NCBI RefSeq assembly: GCF_963678635.1
Contig: NC_087069.1
Span: forward strand, 10,625,206 to 10,689,205
Source: Symsagittifera roscoffensis
Taxonomy: Eukaryota; Xenacoelomorpha; Acoela; Convolutidae
DNA length: 64,000 bases
Reading direction: 5' to 3'
Shown here: positions 23,405 through 33,569 of the stretch, in pieces
How the letters are laid out: every line of letters starts with the position of its first letter
Position numbering within the stretch: the stretch's first letter is position 1
Notes under the pieces: generated by a model
What the model saw: the letters and a program-made list of their open reading frames with translations, nothing else
Told to the model about the DNA's origin: nothing
Databases searched by the model: none
Made by a program: the position numbers and the translations under genes

Positions 23405-25922
23405 CTAAAAATGTGATATGGTTGGTCTAAAATTTGGATTATGTGTTATTGCTAAATTTTGAAAATTTCGTGGGACTAGGGATAATGGATGGTTATGTGG
23501 TAGGGGTGGTAACTGTGGTGCTGTAGGCGTTATTTCTATATTATTATGTTCTTCGTCGTATGTGTTCTGTCTTGTTGCTATTTTTGTATTGTATTCTTTT
23601 ATTTGTGCGTCTAAAAATATTTTGTTTATTGATGATGAAAAAATCCCAAAGAATCCTGCAAATAGTATGCGTGCTACACTTGCTTGTCTATTTACTTGTG
23701 TGTGTATAGCGCATGTATTATAGATTCCTTTTAAAAATGAAAAAAGAAATCCTATAAAGTTAAACATTGCGTATAAAATAGTTAATTTTTTTAAGATGTA
23801 ATAGGGCCATCCTAGAAAATCAAGAATTTCATTTTTTAGTGTAACAAAGCTAAAAATATTTATAGGTGAGATATCTTTTGGTCGGTATTTCTCACCGTTT
23901 AGATATATATAGTCTTTAATGTCTTTAAAATATCCGCTATAATCTTGTGTATAGATATCTGCAAATCCTGCGGTTTCGGCAAGTTTGCGTAAGTTTTGGT
24001 CAATTGATTGTCTTTGTATAGACATTGACTTGTATAGTGTCCATTTGTGTTAATAATTCTTGGAACTGCTGTGTTCTAATGTGATGTTGGATATCGGATT
24101 TTGAATATATTCCAATTGATTGTAAATCGATATTTGGGTTTCGAGCAATAGCTCTAATGCTTTCAGGTGAAAATTTTTTGAGTGATTGCATTAATGTGGG
24201 GTATGGGGTAAGAAGGTAATATTTATCTTCATCAGGGTTCAGTTGTACTACATTGTGGCTATTTTCTGATCCACATGGGACTGCGGTATCCCAGAAATAG
24301 GTTCGTCTTGAAAGTGTGTCAACGAAATGTACTTTATTTTTATAAAAGATAGGGATTCTTTTATAGCATCGTTTATCTTCAAAAACATATAGTGGTGATA
24401 CTTTTTTGGTACAGGTATAAAACCATAAAATGTTTCCTTCGTAGTCTAAAAAATTTGATCTATTTCCTGATAGTAAATATCCTGCGTAGGGTATTTTTAA
24501 TACAGCTAGTGCAAGTGATTGTAAGATTTGTGTCCGTTCTAATTCGCATAGTTGGTGAAGTGTTTCTAATTCAGAGAGTGACATTTCCTGAAAAATTCGG
24601 CTAATTGTGTAGTCTAATTTCATATCTAAGTGAATATCATAGTGGATATTACCAAAACAAGAATTATTCATTAGTGATAGTTCTTGTAAACGTGTGCTTC
24701 TAGTGTCATGGGGCTTTAGATGTCCACCAGGTTGACCTTTACTTTTTTGAAAATTAACTGGTATATATGATGTTCCTTCGTTTAGAGGATGACTTGTGGG
24801 CATATGGGTCGATTTTTATTTTTCCAGTGGTCATGTCGAATCCTTTTTCGTATTCAACTAATATTTCGGAGTATTGTGTTTTGTGAAGTGGGTTTCTGTA
24901 TTTGCATGCAAGTTCTGTTTCTTGATATATTTGAAAACGTGTCAATTTATTTTCTATATTGTGAATGTTTCTAAAATTAGTACTTTGTTTTCGTGATGGA
25001 TTTACTTGTTCATATGGAATTGATTGTATAAAATATTTTTCGTGAAATTTTATCATTCGGGCGTGTATTTTTGCTACTTGAAATGTTATACATGTGTCTT
25101 CGGGGAACCAAACAATTGTTGCTTGTGTTCGTACTGTAGGGTCACAATAGCCTTGATCGTTTTTACAAGGTAATCTAATTCCTTGATAGATCATTGTATT
25201 GTCAGATAAATCGCGTGTGAGTTGTATTTTTTCGAGTTGTATTTCCAATCGAAAAACATTATTTCTTGATATCCTTTATTTTTTGTGTCTGCTTTGCAGT
25301 TTGATGGGTTATTTATACCAATGTGTGGTATCCAATGTTTATCGTGTATGTCATAAGTTAATCTTCCGTGTGCGCCGTTGTATGGGTATTTTTCATCTAG
25401 TTTTATATGTCCTTGATATCTTTCAAGTTCTGCTTGATGTACAGAATTTGAAAAAACTTGGAAATATACTAATTTTCTGTCGATGTTTTTATTTCTTGTG
25501 ATATTTAGTCTGAGTAACTCGTTTTTACAATCTTCGGGATTGAGATGTAAAAGTCGTTCGAAATTACTCTGGTAGAATGATTCGTGGTCAAGTCGGTTTT
25601 TATTTCCATTTGAGACTTGTGAACAATGTACTTTCTTTTCAGAAAATGTTGCTGTGAATTTATATCCTATAACTGTTGTTGCTCGGGCTTTTGAATAGAG
25701 TGTCGCTATTACATTTGTAGTTTCTATAGCTTGTGGTTCTGTTTCGCATTGTGATACTTGATTTATTGCATATTTGTTTAGTGTTTTTTGTTCATTTTCT
25801 TCACAATCGTAATGTGTTACTAATAAATCTTGGGGTCCTGTGCGGGGGGAAGGATTTATGTTCTGATCGGAAATTACTAGAAAAAAGAGTTGGAGAAAAA
25901 TTAATATTTTTAGAATATACAT
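23405..25922 (-). pseudogene. env: Env-like glycoprotein gene in four shifted frames
   Basis: Four open segments (25922-25191, 25248-24754, 24803-24000, 24025-23405) overlap by 25-58 nt and read on from one another, as expected of one gene with three frameshifts. The first segment opens with a signal peptide (about residues 1-18, I-L-I-F-L-Q-L-F-F-L-V) followed by a Cys-containing ectodomain. The third has spaced Cys residues and a block with R-C-Y-K-R-I-P-I-F-Y, then F-V-D and V-P-C, recalling the glycoproteins of some negative-strand arthropod viruses and of env-bearing retroelements. I infer that resemblance from pattern only. The last segment has a long hydrophobic membrane segment (about residues 75-105) and a hydrophilic Pro-rich tail. 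An entry glycoprotein role is inferred; this copy cannot encode a complete protein. Confidence 0.6.
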
Positions 25923-27030
25923 GTGTATGATAATCCTGAATATGGGTTATAAAATGTGATGCAACCAATTGTCTTTTTGGTATATCTGTCGTATTCATAT
26001 ATTACTTCAGTTGTTATAAATGGTGGTGGCAGTGATTGAGCTGTTATATTTGGTGGGTTTAATGGGTAAGGATGTTGAGCAATGTTGTTTAGTTTAACTT
26101 TGATTTCAAATTTTAATTGTAGACTATTTTGTTGGAGTATTTGGATGTTATGATCACGAATGTCGTCGTGGATATCTTGTCTATATTGTAATCTATTAAG
26201 TGCCCAGTTGTGGAGTCGGTTACTTTCTGGGTGTTGTCCAAATAATGGTGGCGTTGCTGTGAATGTATTCCAGTCTAATCTTAGAGGGATATTTGTTGAT
26301 GATTGATCTCGATATCTAGCGTCGAGATTATTTGGGAAATTTAAAGGGAAAGGTGTCGGTGAAATTTGGCTTATTGATGGTGTTGATGGTAGTGACAATG
26401 TTTCTGGTAGTCATGATGATGTTGTTGTATCGGTAGAAATATCTATTGGATCATTTATTAAATTGGGTTCACCTTGTGTGAATGATTGTGTTGTCCAATA
26501 TGGTAGTCGTGATGTTTGGTTTGGAAGGTTAAAGGGATTTTCACGGATTTGTTCAGATATTGGTGTTGAACCTAAGTAATCTGAGGGTAGACTTGAGATG
26601 CTACGTTGTGAAAGAAGCGTAGGGGTTTCTGGTAATATACCAATTGACTTTGTGATGGGGATTGGGGTATATCAAAATGAACTCGGGGGGTTTGAAAATT
26701 TCTGTTTCGTCGAGGATGTATAATTTGTCTATTTGTTTCAACTGTATTTTGATTTTGACTAAGACTTCGTATTCTACTTAATTCTTGTGGTAGTGTTGGG
26801 TACAAGTTATATGTTGGTTCACTTAGAGGTGCTTGTCGTTGAACTGGTTCTAGCGGTTCAGATAAGCGAGCGTGTCGTTCTTCAAAGGTATATGGGTTAT
26901 CTTGAAAAGAAATTCGTGTAGATGTTTGAGGGTTTTGGGTAGTTATAGGTGGTGTTGGGTTATCTTGGGATGATGTCGGTGAAGACTGACTGTGTGATTG
27001 TTGGTTAGCAATTTTTGAGGGTTTTTTATT
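25910..27030 (-). pseudogene. Pro/Gln/Ser-rich ORF before env, one frameshift and one stop
   Basis: Open sequence runs from about 27030 to 26572, shifts frame, passes a stop near 26410 and continues open to 25910, overlapping the env start by 13 nt. The N-terminal part is rich in Ser, Gln, Pro and Asn. The C-terminal 160 residues look more structured (W-N-T-F-T-A-T-P-P-L-F-G, then an H-N-W-A-L-N-R-L-Q helix). No signal peptide or membrane helix is seen. It could be a separate accessory protein or an env leader. The family is unknown. Confidence 0.45.
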
Positions 27031-27038
27031 GATTTCTT

Positions 27039-27227
27039 TTAGTGAAAAATTTTATGTTTATTGTAGTACTCTTCTAAAAAAAGAATTAGAAGGATTTTTG
27101 CTTTGGCGAATGTGATGATTGCTTTCTTTATACATTTGCATATTGTCAAGATGAGGGATGATAGAAATGTTAAAAAAATTACAAATAGTAAAAAAATATC
27201 GGTTCTACTAAAAATGGTTCGTATCAT
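27039..27227 (-). CDS. Small membrane ORF (62 aa)
   Basis: The N-terminal half is a strong hydrophobic helix (F-L-L-F-V-I-F-L-T-F-L-S-S-L-I-L-T-I) followed by Cys-Lys and Lys-rich residues. This is typical of a single-pass small membrane protein. Its ATG overlaps the TGA of the preceding ORF as ATGA. The composition is very AT-rich, so a chance ORF is possible. Confidence 0.4.
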   Translation of the reverse strand: MIRTIFSRTDIFLLFVIFLTFLSSLILTICKCIKKAIITFAKAKILLILFLEEYYNKHKIFH

Positions 27228-27457
27228 TTAGATAAGTTTTGTGAATCGTACCTGTGGATATGGTCAATGGCTTTTGAAATTTGGAGGTATAGTTCAAATA
27301 TCGAATAGAAAATTAAAAAAAAAATATTGCAAAAATTGATTAAGATTAATACAAAAGCTTCAAAGGTATCAAAAAGAAATATGATTAAAAGTTTAAATAT
27401 CGTTAAAAAGTTTATGAAAATGTTAAGAATTATGTTGACTGATCGAGAGAAGAGCAT
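27224..27457 (-). CDS. Small membrane ORF (77 aa)
   Basis: This ORF is almost entirely hydrophobic, with Phe, Ile and Leu predominating, enough for two membrane helices. It ends in a polar tail. Its stop overlaps the next start (ATGA), which would suit reinitiation. It is one of a run of short overlapping ORFs between integrase and env. AT-rich DNA readily yields such ORFs, so the coding status is uncertain. Confidence 0.38.
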   Translation of the reverse strand: MLFSRSVNIILNIFINFLTIFKLLIIFLFDTFEAFVLILINFCNIFFLIFYSIFELYLQISKAIDHIHRYDSQNLSK

Positions 27458-27626
27458 TTAAGAAATGGCTTCTCGATCGAATATTTTTTTTGTCTGAGGC
27501 AATTTTCAAGTGTGGTCGAATTATTTCTTGGTTTTTTGACAAGTGGGTTGAGTTCTGCGAAAAATTGTTGGGGGCGAATTTTATCGTGTTCGAGAGGTCT
27601 TCTTTTTCTTTATTTTTATTTGTCAA
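27423..27626 (-). CDS. Short hydrophilic ORF (67 aa)
   Basis: This is a Lys/Asn/Ser-rich ORF overlapping the next membrane ORF by 35 nt. It may be the hydrophilic N-terminus of that membrane protein, separated by a frameshift. No domain is recognised. Confidence 0.3.
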   Translation of the reverse strand: MTNKNKEKEDLSNTIKFAPNNFSQNSTHLSKNQEIIRPHLKIASDKKNIRSRSHFLNALLSISQHNS

Positions 27627-28050
27627 GTGATCTGGGGTATTTTTGAAATTTTTCTACTTTAGGCTAATTTAATATGGTCGTTCTTTTACTTTAGGCTAAT
27701 TTAACATTTTTGTTTGGGGGGTATTTGAGGTCTGAGTTGGGGAAATATTGTTGATCTTTGGGTTATTAGATAAGGGAGGGTTATGATATTATGGTGATAT
27801 TTATTTTAGTTGTCAAGTTGGAGTGGTTTGCTTATTTTTGACCTGGAGGTCGTAAAGTTATAGTTATAGATATGCCTGGAGTTTAATATCTTTCGTCTAA
27901 TTGGTTTGTGTTAGAGTTATAGGAGGTGACGGATTGAATGAATCTTATTGGCTAATTTTGAACTAGAATCGCTGCGTGTTTGTCAGCATGTTATTTTGAA
28001 AAATGAAAGTTTAAAATGTTTCAGAAGTGCAAAAATTATTGATTGTAAAA
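27627..28050 (-). other. Gap between integrase tail and membrane ORFs
   Basis: This is about 420 bp without an ORF. It is a natural place for a splice acceptor feeding the downstream genes, but none can be assigned with confidence. Confidence 0.35.
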
Positions 28051-30220
28051 TTAAAGTTGTTTTTGAAATTCAACTTTCTTTAATATTTTAGATTGTGGAA
28101 TGAATGTTTTGTAGTTTTTGCGTGGTTGATTTCTAAGTCGTGATGACTCTCTAGGTTCTGATTTCTCTAATTGTTCTTGGGGTATAATTTTTTCTGTCAT
28201 TTTTCTATTTTTTCTTTCTTTTTGATGTATATTTTGATCTAGCATTTTTGTATTGTTTTTCGTTGTAGTTGATTTTTTTATTTTGGTTTTCGAGGTGAAT
28301 GTCATGTTGTTCTTTTGTTTCATTTTCCGTATGTGGGTTATTTTGAATAACTTTTAAACCTGTGAAAGAATATAATTGAGTTAGTTCGCGTAGTGCGTAT
28401 TCTTTTGGGTAATAAGGTAATAGATTGTTTCGATGCTGAACAATTTCTTTTTGGTCTGAGTCGGTGATTTTATATGTTACGTCAGTGGGTTTGGCAATTA
28501 TTTGGTATGGTCCTTTACGAAGGGGTTGTAATTTTTTAGAAATTCCTTTTTGAGTGTTAAAATTGGGTATTAAAACAAATGTTCCAATTTTTGAATCGGA
28601 GGCTGGTGTAAAGCGTGAATTTATTTGTTCATTAATGTTTTGCCTTTGTAACAACTTTTTTGTTACTTTTTGGTAAATTTCATTGTGTTTTTTAACTCTG
28701 TTTAAAATACATTCGGTGTGTGTACCGGAGGCTAATTTAAGAATTTGTGGGTGATGAAAATGATCTTCATCATGTGTGTGTAAAGGTAGGTTATAACAAA
28801 TTGAGTCTTTATTCGGTTGACAATGACTTTGTGCATTTTTATGAGAGTTTGCTGTAAACATATTTGGTTTGCGTGGCTTTTGATTAAAAACCATTTCATA
28901 TGGTGACATTCCTAGAGTTGTCGTGATTTGTGAATTATATGCTAAGGAAAATATTTTTACATCTGCTGACCATTAGGTGTATCTTGTATCATTTCCATTG
29001 ATGATACATCTAAGATATTCTTGTAGTGAACGGTTCATACCTTCGACTAAGCCGTTTGTCCAAGGTGCATGAGATGTACGTGGTTTGTGTTTGATGTTAT
29101 ATAAATGACATAGTGTGATGATTTCATTATTTATGAATTCTGTACCGTTGTCTGTAACTAAAATTTCGGGTAGTCCGAACTTGGCTATCCAATGTTCATA
29201 AAGTGTTGTGTAAGCGTAATAAGCGTTACAATGTGGTACTGGGTTAAGTGCTACATAATGTGTAAATGCGTCAACAATTACCATAATGTAGGAGTTTCCT
29301 TCAGATGATGGTGAAATTGGTCCTTTTGTATCGAATGAGATACGATGGTTAAAGTATAAACTTTGTCCTTTAAAATCTTGTTTTTGTGCTATTTGTTTTT
29401 GATTTGGATAAGGTTTATTTAGCTGACATACTATACAATCATTGCATAGTACTTTTATCCAAATTGGTGCATTTGGGAAATAGAAATTTTGTATAAAATT
29501 TGAAAATGTTTTCTCTGATCCAGAGTGTCCTTTAATGTTTTGTGTATGTGAAATGTTAAAAGCTATGAGAATCATACTTAAGGGGAGACAGGGAACTGTA
29601 GATTCATTTAATTGGTATTCTAGAAGGTCTGTGTTTTCATTAATTGTTGTATTATTAAATTTTCGAAAATATCGGAGGAGTGTTTTATTTCCTAAAATTG
29701 TGGTATCTGCCTTTACGGGTTTAGTTTTATTTTTGTGCCATGATTTTAGTTGTCTAATTACTGGGTCAAGATTTTGATATTGTTTCAAGGTATTAATTGT
29801 AATTTTATCTGTTGGAGGGAGAAAAATGTTTTCAATTTCTAATTGAGATAAAGGAATTGTGTCAAGTGGGTCATGGAGGTCAAAAACTTGATTTATTGTG
29901 TATTTTGAATCGTTTGTTTGTGGCCCTGATAAATCTATTTTATCAGTTAGATTTTCTTTTTCAATTAACGGAAAAAAGGTCTTTTTTATGCGAGTGTTGT
30001 TTTACTTTTTTTTGTTGGGTGTTATTTTTTATCCATTGTGAGTATGGAATTGGTTTGAAAGGTGATGTTCCAAGTAGATCAACTTCGTAGTGGTTATTTT
30101 GGCAATCTAAGTAAAGTGGGAAGTGTTGTAGGTTATTTATCTGTGATTGTTCAACGTCAGTTTTTACTGCATATTTGCATTCTAGTCGGGGTGATGTTTC
30201 GTTTTCTGCAAGGTAAAATT
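28051..30220 (-). pseudogene. Integrase with upstream pol linker, one internal stop
   Basis: From 30220 the sequence enters a pol linker, shifts frame near 30000, and then reads through an integrase. The zinc domain has H-x-x-H features around N-I-K-G-H-S-G and C-x2-C in N-D-C-I-V-C. The catalytic core has the three acidic residues: S-F-D-T-K-G, V-T-D-N-G-T-E-F and L-V-E-G-M-N-R. A TAA at 28975-28973 interrupts the core, yet the same frame continues to 28205 through a GPY-type module (R-K-G-P-Y-Q-I-I). A frameshifted basic tail (S-R-L-R-N-Q-P-R-K-N-Y) runs to 28051. Integrase inserts the cDNA; here it is inactivated by a single stop plus the frameshifts. Confidence 0.88.
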
Positions 30221-30724
30221 TTATATTTTTGGGTATTTCAACTGTAGTTTTACGTTTTTGTATTGCTCTAAAATATCGAGTAATCTGTTCACTTTATCGT
30301 GTAAATGAATTGGTACTTTACTTGCTCTTTGTTTTTTGAAAACTGCGTCAGGTTTTAACGGGAGATGTAGTGATGAACTGATTTTGCCAACATCAAATTT
30401 GGATGTTGCATAGACTGATGAATATTTTATTAGCTGTTTGGCTAACTTATCAAATTCGTCTTGTGTTATTTGTGAATGTTGGAAGTTAAACATTGTTAAA
30501 AATTTCTGTTGATCCTCTGTATAGTTATTGATGTTGAATGTAGGTTTGAAATATGGGGTTTTTGTGAAATAATCTGTATTTCTTTTTTCATTACTTATTA
30601 TATTATTTATGGATAGTTCTTCGTTAAGAATTGTGGATTGACAAATATCTAATAATTGGAGTATATTATTTACGCGGTATGCTTTTTCATGTATCGGTGT
30701 AATATTGTAGCGTTGGTTTCGCAA
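30221..30724 (-). pseudogene. Start of reverse transcriptase, truncated before the catalytic core
   Basis: This frame overlaps the end of Gag-protease by 55 nt in the -1 frame. Its last 50 residues (H-L-P-L-K-P-D-A-V-F, R-A-S-K-V-P-I-H-L, then N-R-L-L-D-I-L-E-Q-Y) are the conserved approach to a Gypsy RT. The sequence then jumps at about 30225 into post-RNase H linker. The fingers and palm with the YxDD site, and most of RNase H, are missing, so this copy cannot make cDNA by itself. The -1 overlap could be a programmed shift; a run of five A lies within it. Confidence 0.78.
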
Positions 30725-33567
30725 TATCCTAAAAGTCTCAAGGGTAATGTTACTTGATACGGTGTATTGTTGTATACATGTAACGAAATGATATCTGAAT
30801 TCGTATTTTTCAAATATTTTATGGATGAAATTGTGATTTTGAAAAACTTATGGATAGGTTTGAATTCAAAGTCTGACATATAGAGTTGTTGTTTATTTTG
30901 ATTTTTATCATATTGGTGAACTTGTTTTATTGAAAAATTATATATGTTTCCTGATAGTGGTTTCAGGTGTTTTCGTTGTTGGTTATAAATTGGATAAAAT
31001 TTTGAAAAGAATGGTGGTTGTTTATTTAATCTTTGAAAAAATGTTAGGGCTGTATTTTTTGTTTTTGTGTACTTATGTTTGATTAGTATTTTACTATTCA
31101 AGATGTTGATTGTTGGTATATATTTAGAGATAAATGGTATTCCAATGATATTGTGTTTAATATCAGTGATATGAAATATTTGTTTAAATGGTTTGTTTAA
31201 AATTTTATTTTGCTCCATTGTTCTTGTGGGGAGAAAAAATAATTGAACTTTTCCATAGTTTACTAATGTTGATCCTTGTGCTGTTGCTAGTTTACTGGAG
31301 GTTGCAAGAGGCGTTAATTTTGGGTGTAATGTTTTGATTTCATTCCATGTGGGAATGTTAATTATGTTTGATTCTGCTCCTGAATCAATTAAAAAATCAA
31401 TTTCAAGATCTGGTGGTTGAAATTCTTTGTTTCTTGGACTTTCTAAAAGAAATGGTATTGTCCAAATTTTTTCTTTGGGTTGTTCTTTTTCTATATTTTG
31501 ATAGATGTGATTTGTATTCAAGCATTTTGTTTTGTCATTTTCATTGGATTTAATTACAGTGTTGATTTCGTTAGTTTCTTGTGCCGTTTGTGTGGTATGG
31601 ATGGGTTCAATATAATAATTGTGAAGGAGTTCTAATTGGTTTTCATATATATGTGATGAAAAAGGTTGTTCATATATAATAGGTTCGTAGTCGTTTTCGA
31701 CTGCCATCATATTTATGGAGAGAGTGTTTTCTGTATCACTTTCTGTGTCTGATGATCCACAGTTTATTTGATTTAGTTGTAGTTCGTTATTTCCTGTGTC
31801 GTCAATACCTGGGGGGTCTGATGTTGTTTCTTCATTTGATTGTACTTGATTAATATGTCTTTGATGTTTGGGTGTACTACTTCTGTGGCGATGTTTAGAA
31901 TTATTATAATGGTTCTTATTTCTATGTGGTGATTGAGAATAATTTCTATATCGATTATTATAACTTGAATGTCGATTTTGTGAATTGTTTCGTGATCTGT
32001 TTTGATAATTATCGTTTGATCTGTGATAGTTTGATCTGTTATATGAGTTATTTCTTGATCGATTGTTCGGGTAATTCTGATTTCGGTTGTTCGAATAACT
32101 TCTATTTCGATTATTTGAATAGTTTCTATTTCTATTATATGATGAGTTTCGTGATTGATTGTTTGGATAGTATTTATTTCTTGTGTTTGATTGAGAATTA
32201 GATCTAGAAACAAATTGTGATGTATTTGAATTTGATCTGGAGTAGTTATTTCGACTATTGGGTTGATTATAATGATTTTGTGAAGAATTCTGTGCATTTC
32301 TTCGTTCTGGTGATCTTCCTCTATAACTTGAGTTATATGGTGATTGATTTCTCGTGTAATTGGTATTGTTCCTGTATACATTTTTGTTTGGTAGATTTTG
32401 ATCTTTCTTCATGTATTGATAGAATGATTTATTTGGTTCTTTATATTTTTGAGGTTTGTTTTGGTTATCTTGTTGTTTTTGTCTACATTCAGAAATACTA
32501 TGTCCGTATCGTCGGCAATAATTACACCATTTTTTGAAAGATGGTTTGCCTTTAAAGTTTGGATGTTTTTCATAAATATTTAGTATTTCAGTGATTTTTT
32601 CAACGAGGTCTGTATCTGATTCCTGTATGTTATTGATATTTGTGGTATTTGTTTCAATTCGATTAACATATTGTAACTTCAGATTTTCTGTTTCTTCAAG
32701 TTTCAATGTGATTTCCGCTTGCTCTAGTTTGTCTACTAGTTTTCGAAAATCTAGATCGGGCTCTCGAATTGAGGAAGGATGGGATGCTCTCTTTTTTATT
32801 GCTATTTTCCTTAATTGAGGTGTTAAGGTCATCATTAAGATTTCTGTCATCTTTGTGTTTTTATAGTCATGTGTATTTAATGAATATGCTTTTCGAACTA
32901 GTGTTTCGATACGTACTGCTAATTGTTTGATGGTTTCATTTGGTAATCTGCGAATTTCATTACATAAAACTCTTTGTTGTTGTTTATTTCTCTCGGAGTC
33001 AAACATTTTTGAAAATTCTTGTGTAAATCTTTTCCAATTTGATTTTATTTCTATAGGCAACACTGAAAACCATTTTTGGGCTGCGCCATCTAAGGTTGTT
33101 TGTATCAATGCTGTGAGTCGATGTATCCAATTTTGATGTAGTGGTGTATTAATTGGTTCAGGTCCTATATTTAAAATTAAATTTGCTGTTACTGCATTTA
33201 AATAATCTTCTACAGAATATTCAGGGTCTGTTCCTGTGAATACCATTAATGGTTTGTTTGATGTTATTGATGATCCAACCATAAGGTATGGATTCATTGT
33301 CATTTGTAGGGATTCTGCGGCATTTGGCATTTGTGAAAAGTTTGAGAGTTGATTTTTTGTTATTTCGTGTTGTTGAAGGTAATATGGGAGTGGTATTTCG
33401 TTTTGCATTTGTGTTGGTTGAAAAGGGTGTGTAATCATTGGGTTTTGTGGCTGAATTGGTTGAAAAGATTGTGTATTAATTGGGTTTTGCATTTGTATTG
33501 GTTGTTGATTTTGTGTATCTGTTGGATGCGGAGAAAAAATTCTATGATATGTATGTGGTTTTTGCAC
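30670..33567 (-). CDS. gag-pro: Gag-protease polyprotein (965 codons open)
   Basis: Residues about 105-300 form a Gypsy-type capsid region (G-T-D-P-E-Y-S-V-E-D-Y-L, W-I-H-R-L, A-A-Q-K-W-F, W-K-R-F-T-Q-E-F). A CCHC zinc knuckle (C-N-Y-C-R-R-Y-G-H-S-I-S-E-C) is at about 348-361. Residues about 395-575 are a striking Arg/Asn/Ser/Tyr repeat-like stretch, probably RNA-binding. An aspartic protease with D-S-G-A follows at about 728-731. The frame really begins further upstream: it is open back to about 33690, where a frame change in an A-run joins it to an N-terminal region. Protease fused to Gag in one frame, with RT in another, is a somewhat unusual split. Gag builds the particle and protease matures it. 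Confidence 0.92.
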   Translation of the reverse strand: MQKPHTYHRIFSPHPTDTQNQQPIQMQNPINTQSFQPIQPQNPMITHPFQPTQMQNEIPLPYYLQQHEITKNQLSNFSQMPNAAESLQMTMNPYLMVGSSITSNKPLMVFTGTDPEYSVEDYLNAVTANLILNIGPEPINTPLHQNWIHRLTALIQTTLDGAAQKWFSVLPIEIKSNWKRFTQEFSKMFDSERNKQQQRVLCNEIRRLPNETIKQLAVRIETLVRKAYSLNTHDYKNTKMTEILMMTLTPQLRKIAIKKRASHPSSIREPDLDFRKLVDKLEQAEITLKLEETENLKLQYVNRIETNTTNINNIQESDTDLVEKITEILNIYEKHPNFKGKPSFKKWCNYCRRYGHSISECRQKQQDNQNKPQKYKEPNKSFYQYMKKDQNLPNKNVYRNNTNYTRNQSPYNSSYRGRSPERRNAQNSSQNHYNQPNSRNNYSRSNSNTSQFVSRSNSQSNTRNKYYPNNQSRNSSYNRNRNYSNNRNRSYSNNRNQNYPNNRSRNNSYNRSNYHRSNDNYQNRSRNNSQNRHSSYNNRYRNYSQSPHRNKNHYNNSKHRHRSSTPKHQRHINQVQSNEETTSDPPGIDDTGNNELQLNQINCGSSDTESDTENTLSINMMAVENDYEPIIYEQPFSSHIYENQLELLHNYYIEPIHTTQTAQETNEINTVIKSNENDKTKCLNTNHIYQNIEKEQPKEKIWTIPFLLESPRNKEFQPPDLEIDFLIDSGAESNIINIPTWNEIKTLHPKLTPLATSSKLATAQGSTLVNYGKVQLFFLPTRTMEQNKILNKPFKQIFHITDIKHNIIGIPFISKYIPTINILNSKILIKHKYTKTKNTALTFFQRLNKQPPFFSKFYPIYNQQRKHLKPLSGNIYNFSIKQVHQYDKNQNKQQLYMSDFEFKPIHKFFKITISSIKYLKNTNSDIISLHVYNNTPYQVTLPLRLLGYCETNATILHRYMKKHTA

Positions 33568-33569
33568 TC

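Noticed and set aside
30670-30724. Canonical -1 slippery heptamer at the Gag-pro/RT overlap
   Set aside because: The frame relation is -1 and there is an A run, but the bases do not form a canonical X-XXY-YYZ site in the Gag frame.
31773-32381. 202-codon shadow frame within gag
   Set aside because: It is a repetitive Ile/Thr/Glu translation of the Arg/Asn/Ser-rich gag segment in another frame, an artefact of low complexity.
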